A DNA stretch of 64,000 nucleotides from an uncultured Paracoccaceae bacterium (GTDB lineage Bacteria; Pseudomonadota; Alphaproteobacteria; Rhodobacterales; Rhodobacteraceae): positions 124,001 through 188,000 of the forward strand of contig CANMMF010000003.1 in assembly GCA_947498985.1 (NCBI GenBank). The letters are read 5' to 3'. The notes under the pieces were generated by a model. It saw only the letters and a program-made list of their open reading frames with translations, made no database searches and was not told the DNA's origin. Below, in pieces: positions 8,087 through 16,186 of this stretch (position 1 is the stretch's first letter; each line of letters starts with the position of its first letter). A program made the translations under genes and the position numbers.

Positions 8087-11000
8087 ATGTGCGCCGAGAC
8101 GCCTGACTACAAAGCCACCCTGAACCTTCCCAAGACCGATTTCCCGATGCGCGCGGGCCTGCCCAAGCGCGAGCCTGACTGGCTTGCCCGCTGGGAGCAG
8201 ATCGGTATCTATGACCGTCTGCGCGAGACCGCGGGAGACCGCCCGCCTTTCACGCTGCATGACGGCCCGCCCTATGCCAACGGGCATCTGCATATCGGCC
8301 ACGCGCTCAACAAGACGATCAAGGACATGATCGTGCGCAGCCACCAGATGCTGGGGCACGATGCGCGCTACATCCCCGGCTGGGACTGCCACGGTCTGCC
8401 CATCGAGTGGAAGATCGAGGAGCAGTACCGCAACAAGGGCCGCAACAAGGACGATGTCGACGTGGTGGAGTTCCGCCGCGAATGCCGCGAGTTTGCCGAT
8501 GGCTGGATCGACGTGCAGCGCGAGGAGTTCAAGCGTCTCGGCATCACCGGCAACTGGGCGCATCCGTATCTGACAATGGATTACCGCGCCGAACGCATCA
8601 TCGCCGAGGATTTCCAGACGTTCCTGATGTCGGGCGTGCTCTATCAGGGCTCCAAACCGGTGATGTGGTCGCCGGTCGAGAAGACCGCTCTGGCCGAAGC
8701 CGAGATCGAGTATCACGACCACAAGAGCCACACGATCTGGGTGCCGTTCCGCGTCGTAGAGGCATCATCGGTTCGATATGCAGGAGAAGATGGCGAAACA
8801 GACGTCGATCTGAAGACAGCCGATGGTCGTCAACGGCACGATGAACGTCAGCAAAAACGAGAAGCCGAGTTGCTGTCGGCCAAAGTCGTCATCTGGACCA
8901 CCACGCCCTGGACCATCCCGTCCAACAAGGCCGTGGCCTACAATCCTGGCATCGCCTACGGGCTTTACGAGGTGACCGGCCGTCCGGAGGAATGCTGGGC
9001 GAAGATCGGCGACCGCTATGTGCTGGCCGACGCGCTGGCAGAAGAAGTTCTGGGCAAGGCCCGGCTCGACGCGTCCATGTGGCGTCGGCTGAGAGACGTT
9101 GCGCCGGAAGAACTGAGCGCGCTCACCCTTGCGCATCCGTTCCGCGGAATCGACGGCGCGGACGGGTTCTGGGATTACGATGTGCCGATGATCGACGGCG
9201 ATCACGTGACCGATGACGCTGGCACCGGGTTTGTGCACACCGCCCCCTCGCATGGCGCGGACGATTTCGACGCCTTTGTCCAGCGCGGCTGGATGGACCG
9301 GATGACCCACAATGTCGGCGAGGAATCCGAGTTTCTGCCGCATGTGCCGCTTTTTGCCGGGCTCAAGGTGCTCGATCACAAAGGCAAGGAAGGCAAGGCC
9401 AACACCGCCGTGATCGACAGGCTGGCCGAGGTGGGCGGGCTGCTCGCGCGCGGGCGCATGACGCACAGCTATCCGCACAGCTGGCGCTCCAAGGCGCCGG
9501 TGATCTACCGCAACACGCCGCAATGGTTTGCCGCCATCGACCGGCCCGTGGGTGACGGGCAGGACGAGATGGGCAAGACCATCCGCGCGCGCGCGCTCAA
9601 CTCCATCGACCAGCTGGTCAAATGGACACCGCAGACCGGGCGCAACCGGCTCTATTCGATGATCGAGAGCCGCCCCGACTGGGTGCTCTCGCGCCAGCGC
9701 GCCTGGGGGGTGCCGCTGACCTGCTTCACCCGCAAGGGCGCGCTGCCCACGGATGACGACTTCCTGCTGCTCGATGCAGATGTGAATGCCCGCATCCTCG
9801 AGGCGTTCGAGACCGAAGGCGCCGATGCCTGGTACAAGCCCGGCGCCAAGGAGCGCTTTCTGGGCAACGATCGCGATCCCGGCGAATGGGAGCAGGTCTT
9901 TGACATCCTCGATGTGTGGTTCGATTCAGGCTCCACCCATTCGTTTGTGCTGCGCGACCGCGAAGACGGCACCGAGGATGGCATCGCCGATGTCTACATG
10001 GAAGGCACCGACCAGCATCGCGGCTGGTTCCATTCCTCGATGCTGCAGGCCTGCGGTACCATCGGACGTGCGCCCTACCGGAATGTCGTGACGCACGGGT
10101 TCACGCTGGACGAGAAGGGCAACAAGATGTCCAAGTCCATCGGCAACACCATCGCGCCCGAGGATGTGGTCAAGCAATACGGCGCCGATATCCTGCGGCT
10201 CTGGGTGGCGCAGACCGATTACACCGCCGATCAGCGCATCGGGCCGGAGATCCTCAAGGGCACTGCCGACAGCTATCGCCGTCTGCGCAATACCATGCGC
10301 TTTTTGCTGGGCGCGCTGGCGCATGTCTCGGATGAGGATCACATCGCGCCCGCCGAGATGCCGGAACTCGAGCGCTATATCCTGCACCGTCTGGCCGAGC
10401 TCGACCACGTGGTGCGCAAGGGCTACCGGGCGTTCGATTTCCAGCACGTGTTCCAGCAGCTTTTCAACTTCTGCACGGTGGAACTGTCGGCCTTCTATTT
10501 CGACATCCGCAAGGATGCGCTTTACTGCGATGCGGATACCGAGCGGCGGCGCGCGGCGCGCTGCGTGATGGATCTGCTTTTCCACCGGCTGACCACCTGG
10601 CTTGCGCCGATCCTGGTCTTCACCATGGAAGAGGTCTGGCTTGAGCGCTATCCCGGCGCGGAAAGCTCCGTGCACCTGACCGATATCCCCGACACGCCGG
10701 CCGACTGGCTCGACGAGCCGCTGGCGGCGAAATGGGCGATGGTGCGGCGCGCGCGGCGGGTGGTGACCTCGGCGCTGGAACTGCAGCGCGCGGACAAGGT
10801 GATCGGCGCGTCGCTGGAGGCGGCGCCGATTGTGCATGTGCGCGATCCGGAGATGCTCTCGGCGCTGAAATCGGTGGCGTTCGAGGATATCTGCATCACC
10901 TCGGATGTCGGTCTGACCGGCGACCCGATGCCGGCGGAGGCGTTCCGCATGGCGGAGGTCGAGGGCGTCGGCGTGGTCTTCGAGAAGGCCGATGGCGAGA

Positions 11001-11089
11001 AGTGCCAGCGCTGCTGGAAGATCCTGCCCGATGTCGGCCGCCACGCCCACCCCGCGACCTGCAAGCGCTGCAACGACGCTTTGGGATGA
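8087..11089 (+). CDS. ileS: Isoleucyl-tRNA synthetase
   Basis: A 1000-residue class I aminoacyl-tRNA synthetase that charges tRNA-Ile. The HIGH box is HLHIGHALN near residue 67 and the KMSKS loop is GNKMSKSIGN near 680. VIWTTTPWTIP opens the CP1 editing domain, and a C-terminal zinc finger (CQRCWKILP ... CKRCND) closes the protein. AAGGACA upstream is a fair Shine-Dalgarno site. About 40 residues before WTTTPWT (nt 8757-8880) are unlike the surrounding coding sequence: charged, low in conserved features and AT-richer. The frame is intact, so the enzyme should be functional. Confidence 0.97.
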   Translation: MCAETPDYKATLNLPKTDFPMRAGLPKREPDWLARWEQIGIYDRLRETAGDRPPFTLHDGPPYANGHLHIGHALNKTIKDMIVRSHQMLGHDARYIPGWDCHGLPIEWKIEEQYRNKGRNKDDVDVVEFRRECREFADGWIDVQREEFKRLGITGNWAHPYLTMDYRAERIIAEDFQTFLMSGVLYQGSKPVMWSPVEKTALAEAEIEYHDHKSHTIWVPFRVVEASSVRYAGEDGETDVDLKTADGRQRHDERQQKREAELLSAKVVIWTTTPWTIPSNKAVAYNPGIAYGLYEVTGRPEECWAKIGDRYVLADALAEEVLGKARLDASMWRRLRDVAPEELSALTLAHPFRGIDGADGFWDYDVPMIDGDHVTDDAGTGFVHTAPSHGADDFDAFVQRGWMDRMTHNVGEESEFLPHVPLFAGLKVLDHKGKEGKANTAVIDRLAEVGGLLARGRMTHSYPHSWRSKAPVIYRNTPQWFAAIDRPVGDGQDEMGKTIRARALNSIDQLVKWTPQTGRNRLYSMIESRPDWVLSRQRAWGVPLTCFTRKGALPTDDDFLLLDADVNARILEAFETEGADAWYKPGAKERFLGNDRDPGEWEQVFDILDVWFDSGSTHSFVLRDREDGTEDGIADVYMEGTDQHRGWFHSSMLQACGTIGRAPYRNVVTHGFTLDEKGNKMSKSIGNTIAPEDVVKQYGADILRLWVAQTDYTADQRIGPEILKGTADSYRRLRNTMRFLLGALAHVSDEDHIAPAEMPELERYILHRLAELDHVVRKGYRAFDFQHVFQQLFNFCTVELSAFYFDIRKDALYCDADTERRRAARCVMDLLFHRLTTWLAPILVFTMEEVWLERYPGAESSVHLTDIPDTPADWLDEPLAAKWAMVRRARRVVTSALELQRADKVIGASLEAAPIVHVRDPEMLSALKSVAFEDICITSDVGLTGDPMPAEAFRMAEVEGVGVVFEKADGEKCQRCWKILPDVGRHAHPATCKRCNDALG

Positions 11090-11116
11090 TCGGGGCTGCG
11101 GTCTGATTGTCGGTTC

Positions 11117-11192
11117 GGATCGCCGTTGGCGATCCGACCGGCCGGGGGGCGTTGCCCCCCGGACCCCCCAAAGTATTTCCGAACCGAAGAAG
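11117..11192 (+). repeat. G/C-hairpin intergenic repeat, copy 1
   Basis: Starts with an inverted repeat (GGATCGCC / GGCGATCC), then GGGGGGCGTTGCCCCCC, then AAGTATTTCCGAACCGAAG. The last block and the C/G palindrome recur at 31.3, 46.9, 53.1 and 63.0 kb. The first hairpin is shared with the 31.3 kb copy only. It lies between ileS and the phosphatase-like lipoprotein gene. Confidence 0.8.
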
Positions 11193-11306
11193 GGGCGGGC
11201 ACGGCGCTTCGCTGGCGGCGTTGGTGCGGCATAGGCTGCCCCGATGGATTGTGTCCGCCGCAGGACGCAGCTACCGTTGCGTCAACCGGAACAGAAGGAG
11301 AGTGCG

Positions 11307-11795
11307 ATGTTGCGCCGTGTGTTTCTGATGGTCGGGGCCGCGACGCTGGTTGCGGGCTGTGTGAGCGGTTCGCGCAATCTGGCACTTGCGCCGGGCTCGA
11401 CGCTGATTGTCGTCCGGCATTCCGACCGCGACGGCGAAAACCTCTCCGATCTGGGGCATCGACGTTCGCGCGCGCTGGTGCGGGCGCTCGAGGGGTTCGA
11501 CATCGCGGCTATCCACGCGCCGGGCATTCAGCGCAATCTCGACACCGCCGCCCCGCTCTCGGAGGCGCGGCAATTGCCGGTGGAGCGGATCCCGCAGGAA
11601 GCGCCGACCGGGCCGCTTGTGGCGCGCGGCGCTGGCAGGACGGTGATCTGGATCGGCAACAAGGGCAACATCCGCACCATCTGGGACGACCTGAACCTGC
11701 CGGAGCCCGCGCCGCTGGACTATGGCGATCTGCATATCATTCGCGCCGATGCCGACGGCCGGGTCAGCGTCGAGCGCCGCCGCTTCGAGCCGTGA
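11307..11795 (+). CDS. Histidine-phosphatase-like lipoprotein
   Basis: A 162-residue exported protein with a lipoprotein signal: charged start MLRRVF, hydrophobic stretch, and lipobox LVAGC with the lipidated cysteine at residue 18. The mature part begins with LIVVRHSDRDGENLSDLGHRRSRAL, the phosphohistidine motif region of the histidine phosphatase (phosphoglycerate-mutase-like) superfamily, with serine where RHG has glycine. AAGGAG precedes the ATG by a normal distance; the longer frame to 11244 would disrupt the signal peptide. A role as an envelope phosphatase is inferred. It overlaps the DUF3253 gene by four bases (GTGA). Confidence 0.72.
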   Translation: MLRRVFLMVGAATLVAGCVSGSRNLALAPGSTLIVVRHSDRDGENLSDLGHRRSRALVRALEGFDIAAIHAPGIQRNLDTAAPLSEARQLPVERIPQEAPTGPLVARGAGRTVIWIGNKGNIRTIWDDLNLPEPAPLDYGDLHIIRADADGRVSVERRRFEP

Positions 11796-12073
11796 CCGCG
11801 CCGCCGTCTGACGATGAGATCGCCGCGGTTCTGATGGCGCTGGCCGAGGCGCGCGGGTCCACCAAGAGCTTTTGCCCGTCCGAGGCCGCGCGGCGTTTGC
11901 GCGACGATTGGCGTCCGCTGATGCCCGAGATGCGGCGGGTCGCGAAAACGCTTCCGCTGAGGGCCACGCAGCGCGGAGAGGCGGTGGATCCCGTGACAGC
12001 CACGGGCCCGATCCGCCTTTCGATCAAGACTGGAACGCCTGACGAAATACCTGATGCATCACGTATCACGTAA
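11792..12073 (+). CDS. DUF3253 family protein
   Basis: A 93-residue basic protein starting with GTG, overlapping the preceding stop codon (GTGA). It shows the DUF3253 pattern (winged-helix-like): DEIAAVLMALAEARGSTKSFCPSEAARRL, then DDWRPLMPEMRRVAKTL and GPIRLSIK. The last 13 codons, including the stop, lie inside a 100-base repeat that recurs at 33.9 kb, so the original C-terminus may have been replaced when that element arrived. Function is unknown. Confidence 0.75.
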   Translation: MTAPPSDDEIAAVLMALAEARGSTKSFCPSEAARRLRDDWRPLMPEMRRVAKTLPLRATQRGEAVDPVTATGPIRLSIKTGTPDEIPDASRIT

Positions 12074-12136
12074 CGCGTTGAAATTCTTGAGTTCAGGCAG
12101 AGTTGCGTGAGCCAGGTTTTTTGCATGGTGCTTTGG
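12037..12136. repeat. 100-bp dispersed repeat, copy A
   Basis: A direct near-copy of 33940-34040. Shared blocks are GCCTGACGAAATACC, TCACGTAACGCGTTGAAATT, TTCAGGC and TTTTTTGCATGG-GCTTT. No open reading frame or obvious terminal inverted repeat is visible. It begins inside the 3' end of the DUF3253 gene and ends before nrdJ's 3' end. Confidence 0.8.
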
Positions 12137-12212
12137 AAGCCGGGCTCTGTGATCCGGCTGCCGCGCGCCCATGGTCAGCTGCGCGGTCCCTCGCGCCAGA
12201 CCACGATCCCGG

Positions 12213-14696
12213 CTAACCGCATTTGCTGTGGCCGCAGGAGGCGCAGGTCATGCAGCCTTCGACCATGCGCATCTCGTATTGGCCGCAGGACGGGCAGGCC
12301 TTGCCGCGCGGCGCGTCCTCGAGCCCTACAACCTGCGCCTGCGGGTCCGATTTCAGCCCCATGCCTTCGCCTTCGAGAAAGCCGATGGCGACCATGTGCC
12401 GTTCGATCACACCGCCGATGGCCGCGAGGATCGACGGGATATACTTGCCCTGCACCCAGGCCCCGCCGCGCGGGTCGAACACCGCCTTGAGCTCCTCGAC
12501 CACAAAGCTGACGTCGCCGCCGCGCCGGAACACCGCCGAGATCATCCGGGTGAGCGCCACGGTCCAGGCGAAATGCTCCATGTTCTTGGAGTTGATGAAG
12601 ACCTCGAAGGGCCGCCGGTGCCCGCCCACGATGATGTCGTTGATGGTGAGATAGATCGCATGTTCGCTGTCGGGCCATTTCAGCTTGTAGGTGGCCCCCT
12701 CCAGCGCCTGCGGGCGGTCCAGCGGCTCGGACATGTAGATGACATCGCCATGCGGGCGGTTGGGTTCGGCGGCGGGAGTGGCAAGGGCCTCGGGTGCCGT
12801 TTCCTCTCCATAGACTAGCCAAGCAGGTTTAACGGAAAGAACCGCAGCTAGTTGATTGAGTAGAGTCAAAGAGGCCGTTGCGCCGTTTTCCAGTCGGGAA
12901 ATGTGTGCTTGAGAGACGCCCACCTGCTCGGCAAGCGCGGCTTGGGTCAACTCCTTGGCTTTTCTCGCTGCAACCAGACGTTCGCCTGCGACTGGCGTCT
13001 CCTCCGCCACACTCAACACCGACCCTGTCACGTCGTTCGGCCGGTAGGTCGTGCAGCCTTTGCACCCGGTGTCCCAGGCCATCATGTAGACGTCCTTGAA
13101 CGCCTCGAATGAGATGTCCTCGGGGCAGTTGATGGTCTTGGAGATCGAACTGTCGATCCATTTCTGCGCCGCGGCCTGCATGCGCACGTGATCGGCGGGC
13201 GCCAGCGTCTGGGCGTTCACGAAATGCGCGGGCAGGGGGGCATCGCCCTTGAGGTCGCGCCACATCTGCACGGCGTAGTCGACCACCTCTTCTTCGGTGC
13301 GGGTGCCATCCTTCTGCAGCACCTTGCGGGTGTAGCTATAGGCAAAGACCGGCTCGATCCCCGAACTGACATTGCCGGCATAAAGCGAGATCGTGCCGGT
13401 GGGGGCGATGGAGGTCAGCAGCGCGTTGCGGATGCCGTATTTGCGGATCGCGTCCCGCACATCCTCATCCATCGCCCGCATGGTTCCGGAGGCGAGGAAT
13501 TTTTCCGCATCGAAAAGCGGGAACGCCCCCTTTTCGCGCGCCAGATCGACCGACGCCAGATACGCGGCGCGGGCGATCGCTTTCAGCCAGTCCTCGGTCT
13601 GACGCGCCGCCTCGTCGGAGCCGTAGCGCAGTCCGAGCATCAGCAGCGCATCTGCAAGGCCCGTCACACCGAGCCCGATGCGGCGCTTGTTCCGCGCCTC
13701 TTCCAATTGCTGGGGCAGCGGGAATTTCGACGCGTCGACCACGTTGTCCATCATCCGCACGGCGGTGGCGACCAGTTCCTGCAGGCCTTCCTCTGCCAAA
13801 GCGGCATCCGCCTCGAACGGGCGCTCCACCAGCCGCGCAAGGTTGATCGAGCCCAGCAGGCAGGCGCCATAGGGGGGCAGGGGCTGCTCGCCGCAGGGGT
13901 TGGTGGCGCTGATCGTCTCACAATACTGCAGATTGTTGGCCGCGTTGATCCGGTCGATGAAAATCACCCCCGGCTCGGCAAAGTCATAGGTGGCGCGCAT
14001 CATCCGGTTCCACAGATCGCGCGCCTCGACGGTGCGATAGACCGTGCCGCCAAAGACCAGATCCCAGGACCCGTCGGCCTTCACGGCGTCCATGAACGCG
14101 TCGGTGACCAGCACCGAGAGGTTGAACATCCGCAGCCGCGCCGCGTCCGCTTTGGCCGAGATGAAATCCTCGATATCCGGGTGATCGCAGCGCATCGTGG
14201 CCATCATCGCGCCGCGGCGCGAGCCCGCGGACATGATCGTGCGGCACATGGCGTCCCAGACATCCATGAAGCTGAGCGGGCCCGAGGCGTCCGCCGCCAC
14301 GCCGGTCACCGGGGCGCCCTTGGGGCGGATGGTGGAGAAATCATAGCCGATGCCGCCGCCCTGCTGCATGGTCAGCGCGGCCTCTTTCAACATCTCGAAA
14401 ATGCCGCCCATATCGTCGGGGATCGTGCCCATGACAAAGCAGTTGAACAGTGTGACCGACCGGTCGGTGCCCGCACCGGCGGTGATCCGGCCCGCGGGCA
14501 GGTATCTGAAGTCTTCAAGCGCGGCGTAGAACCGGTCTTCCCATTTGGCGGGCTCCGCCTCGACCTCGGCCAGGGACCGGGCAATCCGGCGCCACGTGTC
14601 CTCGATGCTCTGGTCGATGGGCGTGCCGTCTGCCGATTTCAGGCGGTACTTCATGTCCCAGATCTGTTCGGCGATTGGGGCGGCAAAACGCGTCAT
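12213..14696 (-). CDS. nrdJ: Adenosylcobalamin-dependent (class II) ribonucleotide reductase with embedded XRE helix-turn-helix
   Basis: An 827-residue enzyme that makes deoxyribonucleotides using coenzyme B12 and no oxygen. The catalytic barrel shows MQQGGGIGYDFSTIRPKG, the active-site NPCGEQPLPPYGACLLGSIN and the C-terminal ATGTIS-like IAPTGTISLYAGN. The last part has the TSCPD-like region and a cysteine-rich tail (CPSCGQYEMRMVEGCMTCASCGHSKCG) for redox or zinc binding. Between these, residues about 565-635 (nt 12780-13005) form a typical XRE/Cro helix-turn-helix: LTQAALAEQVGVSQAHISRLENG. Its codons (GTT, CTA, AAA, GCT) differ from the GC-rich neighbours. No cobalamin riboswitch fits in the 120-base upstream gap. 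Confidence 0.95.
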   Translation of the reverse strand: MTRFAAPIAEQIWDMKYRLKSADGTPIDQSIEDTWRRIARSLAEVEAEPAKWEDRFYAALEDFRYLPAGRITAGAGTDRSVTLFNCFVMGTIPDDMGGIFEMLKEAALTMQQGGGIGYDFSTIRPKGAPVTGVAADASGPLSFMDVWDAMCRTIMSAGSRRGAMMATMRCDHPDIEDFISAKADAARLRMFNLSVLVTDAFMDAVKADGSWDLVFGGTVYRTVEARDLWNRMMRATYDFAEPGVIFIDRINAANNLQYCETISATNPCGEQPLPPYGACLLGSINLARLVERPFEADAALAEEGLQELVATAVRMMDNVVDASKFPLPQQLEEARNKRRIGLGVTGLADALLMLGLRYGSDEAARQTEDWLKAIARAAYLASVDLAREKGAFPLFDAEKFLASGTMRAMDEDVRDAIRKYGIRNALLTSIAPTGTISLYAGNVSSGIEPVFAYSYTRKVLQKDGTRTEEEVVDYAVQMWRDLKGDAPLPAHFVNAQTLAPADHVRMQAAAQKWIDSSISKTINCPEDISFEAFKDVYMMAWDTGCKGCTTYRPNDVTGSVLSVAEETPVAGERLVAARKAKELTQAALAEQVGVSQAHISRLENGATASLTLLNQLAAVLSVKPAWLVYGEETAPEALATPAAEPNRPHGDVIYMSEPLDRPQALEGATYKLKWPDSEHAIYLTINDIIVGGHRRPFEVFINSKNMEHFAWTVALTRMISAVFRRGGDVSFVVEELKAVFDPRGGAWVQGKYIPSILAAIGGVIERHMVAIGFLEGEGMGLKSDPQAQVVGLEDAPRGKACPSCGQYEMRMVEGCMTCASCGHSKCG

Positions 14697-14816
14697 GGCG
14701 GGTGATTCCCTTATGCGGCAGGACACAGCAGGATAGCGATATCCGCTGAAAAGCACAACAGGTTGAAGGTTTGGGGGTGTGCCCTACAATATGTGTTGCA
14801 AGATGTGGAGGAATCT

Positions 14817-15248
14817 GTGGATAAGCACGTCCATCTGCTCAAGCTGAGCGTCGGCAGCGACAGCGTCGAGACGATTGCCGACTGGCAGCGCCGCCGCTCT
14901 GCGCAGCGTCAGGACGGGCAGTATTACCACCTCACCCGCATGTGGCCACGCCGCGAGGCGGAATTGGTGGCGGGCGGGTCGATCTACTGGGTGGTCAAGG
15001 GGCTGGTGCAATGCCGCCAGAGAATCCTGAGGCTGGAGCGGATGACCGGGCAGGACGGCATCGACCGCTGCGCGATCTTCCTCGACCGGGATCTGATCCG
15101 CACCGCCAGCGTGCCGAAACGGCCGTTCCAGGGCTGGCGCTATCTCAACACCGCTGACGCGCCGCCCGATCTGCCGAAGAACCGCCAAAGCGAAGACGCG
15201 CTGCCACCTGAGCTTGCCGGGGCGCTGGCCGATATCGGCGTGCTCTGA
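14817..15248 (+). CDS. DUF1489 family protein
   Basis: A 143-residue protein that matches DUF1489, an alphaproteobacterial family of about 140 residues with no known role: VHLLKLSVGSDSVETIADWQ, then YYHLTRMWPRRE and GSIYWVVKGLVQCRQRIL. A GTG start at 14817 is preferred because GGAGG lies five bases upstream and the family begins at this point. The frame could extend to 14763. It is divergent from nrdJ. The 284 bases after it (15249-15532) contain no recognisable gene. Confidence 0.8.
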   Translation: MDKHVHLLKLSVGSDSVETIADWQRRRSAQRQDGQYYHLTRMWPRREAELVAGGSIYWVVKGLVQCRQRILRLERMTGQDGIDRCAIFLDRDLIRTASVPKRPFQGWRYLNTADAPPDLPKNRQSEDALPPELAGALADIGVL

Positions 15249-15532
15249 CGCAGCGCCACTGGGTCAACCCCGTAATGCGAAGGCCTCATCCGACGCCCAA
15301 AGCGCCCTCTAAAAACCCGCGCGCGCCGCCTGGCCCCCTTGATATCAAGGCCAAAGCAACGCGCTCGCCATGGTGACATGTCCGACGCCCCCTGCTTCAT
15401 CTTGCCCAATAACTTGAGGAGGGGTCTGGGCGCTGGCCGCCCGGCTGTCGCGCGACCCACCGCACATCCCACTGCCGGAGCCAAATCAACGGCCCCCCGC
15501 ACGCCCATCAACCGCGCCGCTCGGCGCGTGCA

Positions 15533-16186
15533 TTAACCATAGTCGCGCGCGCCAAACACCGCGGAACCCACGCGCACATGCGTCGCCCCCAGGGCAATCG
15601 CCTCTTCGAAGTCGGAACTCATGCCCATCGACAGACCCGCAAGACCGTTGCGCCGGGCCATCTTGGCCAGCAGCGCAAAATGCAGCGACGGCGTCTCGTC
15701 GACCGGCGGGATGCACATGAGCCCTTTCACCGGCAGATCGAGCGCGCGGCAGTTCTCGACAAACGCATCCGTGTCCTCTGGCAGAACACCGGCCTTCTGC
15801 TCTTCCTCGCCGGTGTTGACCTGAATGAACAGATCCGGGCAGTGCCCCATTTCCTGCGCCAGTCGCGCCAGGGTCCTGGCCAGCTTCGGACGGTCGACAG
15901 AGTGGATCGCGTCGAAGAGCGCCATCGCCTGCCGCGCCTTGTTGGTCTGCAGCGGACCGATGAGATGCACAGTCACACCCTCGAACCGGTCGCGCAGACC
16001 GGGCCACTTCTTTGCCGCCTCCTGCACGCGGTTCTCGCCGAAAAGCCGGTGTCCTTCGCCCAGCACCGCCTCGACCCGCTCCAGCGGCTGCACCTTGCTC
16101 ACCGCGATCAGTTTGACCTCCGACGCCTCGCGCCCTGCCGCCGCGCAGGCGCTGGCGATCCTGTCCTGCGTGTCGCTCAATCCCAT
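15533..16186 (-). CDS. YggS/PROSC family PLP homeostasis protein
   Basis: 217 residues with the alanine-racemase-like barrel of the YggS (PLPHP) family, which binds PLP and buffers vitamin B6 supply. LIAVSKVQPLE near residue 25 carries the PLP lysine. FGENRVQEA, HLIGPLQTNK and MGMSSDFEEAI are the family signatures and are all present. The start MGLSDTQD was chosen from family length; an ATG at 16201 would add five residues. It overlaps the end of the sulfotransferase gene by ten bases, so the two are likely cotranscribed. Confidence 0.93.
   Translation of the reverse strand: MGLSDTQDRIASACAAAGREASEVKLIAVSKVQPLERVEAVLGEGHRLFGENRVQEAAKKWPGLRDRFEGVTVHLIGPLQTNKARQAMALFDAIHSVDRPKLARTLARLAQEMGHCPDLFIQVNTGEEEQKAGVLPEDTDAFVENCRALDLPVKGLMCIPPVDETPSLHFALLAKMARRNGLAGLSMGMSSDFEEAIALGATHVRVGSAVFGARDYG

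Noticed and set aside
14781-14800. NrdR box near CCCTACAATATGTGTTG
   Set aside because: Does not align with the NrdR palindrome well; only one half-like block.
14697-14816. Cobalamin riboswitch in front of nrdJ
   Set aside because: The gap is too short and no B12-box-like sequence is visible.
15249-15532. Small open frames between DUF1489 and yggS
   Set aside because: No Shine-Dalgarno, no conserved pattern; treated as non-coding.
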